This document shows positions 59,079-64,000 of a DNA stretch of 64,000 nucleotides, piece after piece. The translations under genes and the position numbers were made by a program. The notes under the pieces are model-generated. The model saw only the letters and a list, made by a program, of their open reading frames with translations, was not told the origin of the DNA and did not search any database. The stretch lies in the NCBI RefSeq assembly GCF_003611035.1, contig NZ_CP030033.1, positions 1,612,001 through 1,676,000 on the forward strand, read 5' to 3'. The stretch's first letter is position 1. Every line of letters starts with the position of its first letter. Origin of the DNA: Cryobacterium soli (lineage in GTDB: Bacteria > Actinomycetota > Actinomycetes > Actinomycetales > Microbacteriaceae).

Positions 59079-60059
59079 CTAGGCCTGCAGCGCCTCCAGG
59101 TCGGCCCGCACCATGAGGGTGACGAGGGCCTCGAAGTCAACGCTCGGTTCCCAGCCCAATGCCTTCAGGCGGGTCGGGTCGCCGACGAGTTCCTTGGGAT
59201 CGGCAGGGCGGTAGAACGCCGGGTCGATGACGACGTACCGGCTCCAGTCCTCGATGCCGATGTACGCGAACGCCCGGTCCACAAAATCCCGGACGCTGTG
59301 GGAGACACCGGTCGCCACGATGAAGTCGTTGGCGGTCTCTGCGCGCGAGATCCGGATCATGGCGTCGACGTAGTCCGGGGCGTATCCCCAGTCGCGGTGC
59401 ACATCGATGTTTCCCAGCACCAGGCGGTCCGAGAGACCGAGAGAGATGCGCGCGACCTCCTGGGAGATCTTTCGAGCCACGAAGGTTTCGGGGCGACGCG
59501 GCGACTCGTGGTTGTAGAGGATCGCGGAACTCGCGAACATGCCCCGGTGCCGGTAGACGCCGACCATGTCGTGGGCGAAGGACTTGGCGGCGCCGTACGG
59601 GGTCACCGGTTCCCGAAGTGTCGTCTCTGACTGTGGCACCTCGGTCGCATCGCCGAAGATCTCGGCGCTGGACGCCTGCACGAATCGCACCGGACGGGAC
59701 GAGCGCTCACCGAACGTCCACGCGGCCTGGAGCAACCGGATCGGGCCCGCACCGAGCACGTCGGCCGTCTCGGCCGGGTAATCCCACGACCGGGCCACCG
59801 ACGTGTTGCCGGCCAGATTGAAGATATGGGTCGGCTCGACCGTGTTGACCAGGCGCTCGATACCCTCGGCGTCGCCGAGGTCGCAAACGTGGGCGGTGGC
59901 CTCCGGCACATCAGCGGAGAGGATGTCGGCGCCGTTGGTGGAGTGGCACATACCGTGCACCTCGTGGCCCTCGCTGACGAGCCGCCGAACGAGGTAGCCG
60001 CCGTCCTGGCCGTTCGCGCCCGTGATGAGCACGCGCTGCTTCTGGGATGTGTCGTTCAA
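59079..60059 (-). CDS. GDP-mannose 4,6-dehydratase-like enzyme
   Basis: A 326-residue extended SDR. Its nucleotide-binding motif TGANGQDGGYLVRRL (13-27) is the GDP-mannose dehydratase signature. ASSAEIFGDATEVPQSE follows, with YGAAKSFAHDMVGVYRHRG (catalytic Tyr/Lys), NHESPRRPETFVARKI, IDVHRDWGYAPDYVDAM and the FYRPADPKELVGDP tail. It makes GDP-4-keto-6-deoxymannose, precursor of fucose, rhamnose-type and perosamine sugars. The start is TTG overlapping the upstream stop (TTGA) with AAGGAG eight bases earlier. Shorter than canonical GMD (about 370). Confidence 0.9.
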   Translation of the reverse strand: MNDTSQKQRVLITGANGQDGGYLVRRLVSEGHEVHGMCHSTNGADILSADVPEATAHVCDLGDAEGIERLVNTVEPTHIFNLAGNTSVARSWDYPAETADVLGAGPIRLLQAAWTFGERSSRPVRFVQASSAEIFGDATEVPQSETTLREPVTPYGAAKSFAHDMVGVYRHRGMFASSAILYNHESPRRPETFVARKISQEVARISLGLSDRLVLGNIDVHRDWGYAPDYVDAMIRISRAETANDFIVATGVSHSVRDFVDRAFAYIGIEDWSRYVVIDPAFYRPADPKELVGDPTRLKALGWEPSVDFEALVTLMVRADLEALQA

Positions 60060-61162
60060 CTTTGTTTCTCCTTCACAGCCGCACGGTAGGCCTGCACATG
60101 AACGTCCCGGCACCCGCGCCAGGTGAACTTCTGAACCTGGCCGAGTCCGGCCTGGGTCAGCTCGGCACCGCGAGCGATCGCCTCGACGATGCCGGCCGCG
60201 ATGTCGTCGGCATCCTTCGGGTCGAACTGCACGGCGGCGTCGCCGACGATCTCGGGGATGGAGCCGGCGTTGGAGGCGGCAACCGGGCAGCCGGAGGCCA
60301 TCGCCTCCAGGGGCGGCAACCCGAAACCCTCGTAGAGGCTCGGGAAGACCAGGGCGCTCGCCGTCCGATACAGGCGATACAGCTCCTCCTGCTCGACCAG
60401 TCCGCGCCGGTCGACCCAGTCAGGGAGCGAACCGAGGTCGTCGAGACCCCCGCCGGTGAGAACCAGCTTCAAGTCGGGGATGGACTTCCGCGCGACTCCC
60501 ACCGCGTCGATCAACCGTGCATGGTTCTTGTGCGGCCACCCGCGCGCCGGGTACAGCACGAAGTTCTCGCGCGGACCGAAGTTCGGGGTGTACTTCTCGG
60601 TGTCGACACCCAGGTGCGCCACGTGAATGCGTGCCGGGTCCAGCCCCAGACTCTCGACCATTCGCGCCTTCGCGAAGTGGCTGATGGTGATGACGGCATC
60701 GGCGCGTCGGGCGAAGCCCTCGTAGAAACGACTCCGGTACGCCAATTCGGCGCGGCTGAAGAGCTGCGGAAGATCGACGTGTTGCACATCGAGCAGCGAC
60801 TGAACGGAGGCCTGAGCCCGGTTCGGTCGCGGAGCCGGAACCGTGAACGGGTAGTGGACGACATCGTTGGACGCCATCTCCCGACGGATCGAGGATGCCC
60901 GGGCAGCGATGACGGCCATGGAGGCGAGCCGTTCGCGCGTTGACGGGCCGACCCGGAGGTTCCTGATCGTGCGCTCCGGGATCCCGGCGGTAAAACCGGC
61001 GGCCGACTCCGGCACGAATGCCTCTGCCGCGATCTCATCGGAAGTCGCCAGCTGCTCGGTGAGCGCACGAGCGTAGGTCTCGCTGCCGCCCATTCCGCCG
61101 CGCACCAGGGTGAGCATGGACAGCGCGACCCGCAGCGGCGCTGAGCCGGAGGTGCCGGTCAC
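60056..61162 (-). CDS. Family 4 glycosyltransferase
   Basis: A 368-residue GT-B enzyme, GTG start. The N-terminal GGMGGSETYARALTEQL is the glycine-rich donor/acceptor loop. The C-terminal half has LYPARGWPHKNHARLIDAVG and the donor-binding PSLYEGFGLPPLEAMASGCPV with its E-x7-E motif. Typical of mannosyl- or rhamnosyltransferases of surface glycans. Start and stop overlap the GT2 and dehydratase genes by 4 bp each, giving a tightly coupled operon. Confidence 0.93.
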   Translation of the reverse strand: MTGTSGSAPLRVALSMLTLVRGGMGGSETYARALTEQLATSDEIAAEAFVPESAAGFTAGIPERTIRNLRVGPSTRERLASMAVIAARASSIRREMASNDVVHYPFTVPAPRPNRAQASVQSLLDVQHVDLPQLFSRAELAYRSRFYEGFARRADAVITISHFAKARMVESLGLDPARIHVAHLGVDTEKYTPNFGPRENFVLYPARGWPHKNHARLIDAVGVARKSIPDLKLVLTGGGLDDLGSLPDWVDRRGLVEQEELYRLYRTASALVFPSLYEGFGLPPLEAMASGCPVAASNAGSIPEIVGDAAVQFDPKDADDIAAGIVEAIARGAELTQAGLGQVQKFTWRGCRDVHVQAYRAAVKEKQS

Positions 61163-61959
61163 GCGGCAGAGCCGGCCCGGGCCAGCGCCCGCGCCCGCGT
61201 GGTCAGTCGTCGCGCCGCGACGGACGATGCCCACCGCACCGGCAAGTGCCACACCGGGCTGAGGGGCTTGAGGGCGGCGGGCAGCTGGCGTCGTTTGACG
61301 AACTCCGCCTCCCTGCTCGAGTTGAGCCGACCGGCAACGGTCAGCGAATCCGGGTGCCAGCGAAAGGCCGAGACCGACGTCTTGGTGCTCAGGAACGAAC
61401 CGTACGCGCGCAATTTGAGGAACGCGTCCAGGTCCATCGCGTACTTGAGCTTGCCGTCGAACCCGCCGATCTTCTCGAGGTCGTCGAGGCGGATCATGGT
61501 GCCGGGGTGCGGAATCAGGTCCGGTCCCCATGGCAGCAGGAACTCGGCGAGCTTGCCCGCACGGCTCGTCGCCAGGACCCGGCCGTCGGGGTCGATGTAC
61601 TCGCAACCGCCGTACGCGAGTACGGCGGACCGGTTCGTGTCCAGCATGGCCTTGAGCAGGGCGAGTCCGCCCGGCCGGAACATGTCGTCGTCGCCGATCC
61701 AGGCGTAGTAGCTCTCGCCGGAGCGCTGCGCCAAGCCGCTGTTGATCGCGTCGGAGATGCCCGTCTTGGGGTCGTCCACCACGATCGCGTCGTATTCCAG
61801 GGCGATGGCCCGTGCGGCGTGCGCACCGGCCGGCATCACACAGACCAAGGTGAGTCCGGTGGTCTTTCGCTGTTCCACCACTGTTTCCAGTGTCTGCTTC
61901 AGCATGTCCAGACGGTCGCCCAGAGTGGGCAGGATTACCAGTACGTCAGGTTGTTGCAT
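61159..61959 (-). CDS. Family 2 glycosyltransferase
   Basis: A 266-residue GT-A enzyme. It opens DVLVILPTLGDRLDMLKQTLETVVEQ and has the donor-metal motif WIGDDDMFRPGG and an acceptor-side block YAMDLDAFLKLRAYG. The C-terminus is basic. It lies downstream of the flippase gene (133-bp gap without a recognisable feature) and overlaps the GT4 gene. Together with GT4 and the dehydratase it assembles a surface oligosaccharide. Confidence 0.9.
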   Translation of the reverse strand: MQQPDVLVILPTLGDRLDMLKQTLETVVEQRKTTGLTLVCVMPAGAHAARAIALEYDAIVVDDPKTGISDAINSGLAQRSGESYYAWIGDDDMFRPGGLALLKAMLDTNRSAVLAYGGCEYIDPDGRVLATSRAGKLAEFLLPWGPDLIPHPGTMIRLDDLEKIGGFDGKLKYAMDLDAFLKLRAYGSFLSTKTSVSAFRWHPDSLTVAGRLNSSREAEFVKRRQLPAALKPLSPVWHLPVRWASSVAARRLTTRARALARAGSAA

Positions 61960-62092
61960 GGACTCGCGTCCCTCCGATTCTGTCGTGCCCTGCTCATTCG
62001 CGGGGCAAGACGGCGTTGCTTCGCGGGCACCACGTCGGGCTGTGCGGTAACCCAGACTCTGCGAGCGCGCTCATGTGAGTATAACGAGAAAT

Positions 62093-63406
62093 CTAGGCCT
62101 CAGATTGGTCGGACGGATGCGGCCGACGCCCGGCTCGGTCCGCCAGCACGAGCGATCCGATGTGCACGACGAAACCAACTAAAGGCCCGACTGCGAGCGC
62201 TATCAGGGTGCGTGGCTCGACGTCGAGAGGCACGAACATCAGGGCGACGCTGACCGCTGCAGCGACCACCCAACCCGCCGAGTATGCAGCGTGCGCCGAC
62301 CTCGCCAGCACGGCCGGTCCGCTCACGCACAACAGGGCCAGGAACCCGCTCGAGGCCACGATTCCAGCGAGCACCCAGGCATCCGTCTGGTAAGCGGGGA
62401 GGATGATGCTGACCACCCAGGGTCCCAACCACCAGGCCAGGACGGACAGCACCGCGGTGCCGCCGACGACGAGAGCGCCGATGCGGAGAATCGAGGCGCC
62501 CAGCGCAGCCCCACGGAGTGCGCGGAAGTGCACGATCAGGAAGCTCTGCAGCGACAGCATGGGTATCACCACCGGGGCTCGCACCAGTGTCAGAAGGACG
62601 ATGATCACGCTGACGGGGCCGTCCGGGAGGCCCGTCGAGGTGGCGCCGATGACCAGGGGGAACCCGCTCATGAGCACACCCATCGACAACGATGCCACCA
62701 GCGTTCGGGAGATGTTCCAGCCGAGCTGACGATTCGTGACGTCGATGTCGAACCGGCCGACGACGCCGCGCCGCACGAGCGGCCAGAACAGCACGATCGA
62801 CAACGCGAACGGAAGCGCAGCGGCCCACGCGAGGGTCACGACGTCTTGCGTCACGAGCAGAACCGCACCGATGCAGGCGAGCCTGAGCACGGCGTCGCCG
62901 GCGATGAACAGTGCGATGGACTGCCACCGCACCAGGCCGTACATGAGCCCACTCAGCGTGGCGACGACGACGTAGGACGCCGCGGCCAACGCCAACGGGA
63001 GGGCGAAGCGCCAGCCCATCTCGGGCGTGAACAGCAGATTCCACAATGGGATGGCCGCCACGACCAGGGCCCCGACCAGCGCGCTGACCACGACGGTGAA
63101 TCGTCGAACGGTCCTGCGGCCGACGGTGATCGACTCGGTCACCGGTCGCGCCGCCCTGGTGACCTCCTGCTGCACGCCGGCAAGCACCGCGACCATGAGG
63201 TACATGGCCGACCAGAACAGCAGGAACGGTTGCACCTGGTTCGGGCCGAGCACGGCCGGCACCATGATCGTCACGACGTACCCTGCTGCGCCGGCGACAA
63301 CGGTGGCGCCGAGGATCAGCTTCAGGCCGTTTCCGGCCTGAACGGGTGCGGACGGCGCGAGATCCGACGGCGTCGGCTCCGACACGGCTTTACCGGGCCG
63401 AGTCAT
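62093..63406 (-). CDS. Polysaccharide flippase/export protein (Wzx/MOP-like)
   Basis: A 437-residue membrane protein with about 12 hydrophobic segments, starting ILGATVVAGAAGYVVTIMVPAVLGPNQVQPFLLFWSAM and ending LVGFVVHIGSLVLADRAG. The size and helix layout are those of MOP-superfamily polysaccharide exporters, which flip lipid-linked oligosaccharides across the membrane. It overlaps the DUF2304 gene by 17 bp. The pairing with two O-antigen-ligase-like proteins gives a complete Wzx/Wzy-like pathway. Confidence 0.85.
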   Translation of the reverse strand: MTRPGKAVSEPTPSDLAPSAPVQAGNGLKLILGATVVAGAAGYVVTIMVPAVLGPNQVQPFLLFWSAMYLMVAVLAGVQQEVTRAARPVTESITVGRRTVRRFTVVVSALVGALVVAAIPLWNLLFTPEMGWRFALPLALAAASYVVVATLSGLMYGLVRWQSIALFIAGDAVLRLACIGAVLLVTQDVVTLAWAAALPFALSIVLFWPLVRRGVVGRFDIDVTNRQLGWNISRTLVASLSMGVLMSGFPLVIGATSTGLPDGPVSVIIVLLTLVRAPVVIPMLSLQSFLIVHFRALRGAALGASILRIGALVVGGTAVLSVLAWWLGPWVVSIILPAYQTDAWVLAGIVASSGFLALLCVSGPAVLARSAHAAYSAGWVVAAAVSVALMFVPLDVEPRTLIALAVGPLVGFVVHIGSLVLADRAGRRPHPSDQSEA

Positions 63407-63788
63407 CGGGGTCGACGGGAGGCAGCGTGTGGTTCGACGAGGCGTCTTCGAGCGCGCGAATCCGCAGATCCTGCAGGGCCGACTGCTCGACGAGGGTGCG
63501 GGTCTTGGCTTCGAGGCTGGTGAGCTCCGAGCTTTGCTGCAGGCACACCAGGAACAGAATGATCAGCGCGACGAAGAAGACGAGGTTGACGGGGAGTTCG
63601 ACGCCGAGCAGTTTGGCCGCACCGACCAGCGATGCCGGGAAGATACCGGCGACCAGGGCCAGCACTCCGGCGAACAGCCACCAGGTGGCGTGACGCTCAC
63701 GCAACCGGTGCCTGCGCAGCATCTCGATCACGACTGCCAGGATCAGGAGTGCGGCCAGGATGCCCAGGACATAGGACGAGATGTTCAT
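63390..63788 (-). CDS. DUF2304 membrane protein
   Basis: A 132-residue protein. Its three hydrophobic stretches (about 6-24, 33-58, 67-84) follow the DUF2304 plan, with EMLRRHRLRERHATWWLFAGVL. A C-terminal coiled coil follows (QQSSELTSLEAKTRTLVEQSALQDLRIRALEDA). DUF2304 proteins regularly accompany dolichol-phosphate-mannose-synthase-like GT2 enzymes, and the next gene upstream is one. The ATG overlaps that gene's stop. Probably a membrane anchor or regulator of the GT2. Confidence 0.9.
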   Translation of the reverse strand: MNISSYVLGILAALLILAVVIEMLRRHRLRERHATWWLFAGVLALVAGIFPASLVGAAKLLGVELPVNLVFFVALIILFLVCLQQSSELTSLEAKTRTLVEQSALQDLRIRALEDASSNHTLPPVDPDDSAR

Positions 63789-64000
63789 GATGTGGCCTCG
63801 TTGTAGCTCAGGACGACGCGTGGACGGAGGAGCGCGAGCAACAGCGCCATGCCGGCCCGGCCGAGGTAGGTGGCCGCCTTCAGTGGGTTGTGGGAGGGAA
63901 CTCCGCCGGCGCGCGCGCGCATCGACACGGGCACCTGCCGGATGACGCACCCGGCGCGAGCGGCGATGACGAGGGACTCGATGGTGTCACCCAGGTACTC
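63785..64000 (-). CDS. Family 2 glycosyltransferase, DPM1-like (C-terminal fragment)
   Basis: The last 71 codons only; the gene runs past the right edge. The translation EYLGDTIESLVIAARAGCVI, then RQVPVSMRARAGGVPSHNPLKAATYLGRAGMALLLALLRP, matches the C-terminal part of polyprenyl-phosphate-sugar synthases, where I-R-E/Q-V-P-V-x-M-x-x-R-x-x-G-x-x-S is the hallmark. It overlaps the DUF2304 gene by ATGA. The DxD motif is outside the window. It probably makes the lipid-linked sugar used by the GT-C enzymes. Confidence 0.85.
   Translation of the reverse strand, partial: EYLGDTIESLVIAARAGCVIRQVPVSMRARAGGVPSHNPLKAATYLGRAGMALLLALLRPRVVLSYNEATS

Overview
The window is a high-GC actinobacterial chromosome segment. 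An unlinked-tRNA rrn operon, the WhiB1/PdtaS pair, the LpqB-MtrB-MtrA operon, a WhiB2/WhmD-type regulator and many Microbacteriaceae-type hypothetical proteins point to the Microbacteriaceae (Cryobacterium-like is my best guess; this is inference, not a database match). Long stretches keep the gene order of the mycobacterial Rv3219-Rv3260 region (whiB1, pdtaS, Rv3235-like, secA, hpf, comF, lpqB, mtrB, mtrA, DUF3499, zincin-like, whiB2) and of Rv3689-Rv3695 (membrane protein, DUF4129, DUF4350, MoxR, DUF58, SpoIIM, RDD).

Layout. 0-9 kb: end of a Bcp peroxiredoxin, WhiB1 with a strong terminator, the PdtaS kinase, two membrane proteins, and a small CpaE-like/SAF-domain pair next to an HTH gene. 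9-18 kb: SecA, hibernation factor, ComF and the mtrA-mtrB-lpqB cell-envelope signalling operon. 18-25 kb: a tightly overlapping MoxR/DUF58 membrane module that ends in a divergent spoIIM/RDD pair. 25.3-31.3 kb: a complete rRNA operon on the minus strand (16S-23S-5S) with promoter, boxA-like leader element, processing stalks and terminator. 31.6-32.3 kb: DUF3499 and a degenerate zincin. 32.3-43.5 kb: an accessory-looking block that starts with direct repeats around a lipoprotein gene, then two GT-C mannosyltransferase-like proteins, a five-TM Tat/Sec molybdo-heme oxidoreductase, and a GT2/DUF2064/methyltransferase operon with a two-component system and an epimerase. 43.5-52 kb: envelope glycan genes (DUF5719, a 1055-residue glycosyltransferase-membrane fusion, GalE, ManA), WhiB2 and a GlxA-type regulator. 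52-56.4 kb: acyl-CoA dehydrogenase, an FAD oxidoreductase with an SRPBCC partner, and a CstR-like repressor with a rhodanese and a visible operator. 56.4-64 kb: a polysaccharide locus with two tandem O-antigen-ligase-like proteins on the plus strand, and GT2, DUF2304, flippase, GT2, GT4 and a GDP-mannose dehydratase-like enzyme on the minus strand, running off the right edge.

How the genes work together. Much of the window serves the cell envelope: protein export (SecA), envelope stress and division signalling (MtrAB-LpqB), sugar-nucleotide supply (ManA, GalE, the 4,6-dehydratase), glycan assembly and export (GT2, GT4, GT-C, flippase, ligases), and redox-coupled membrane chemistry (molybdo-heme protein). 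The best candidate for an undescribed system is the 36.6-43.5 kb block, in which a two-component system sits among a membrane molybdoenzyme and a paired GT2/CofC-like transferase set of the type usually associated with radical-SAM arsenosugar loci, but with no radical-SAM gene in sight.
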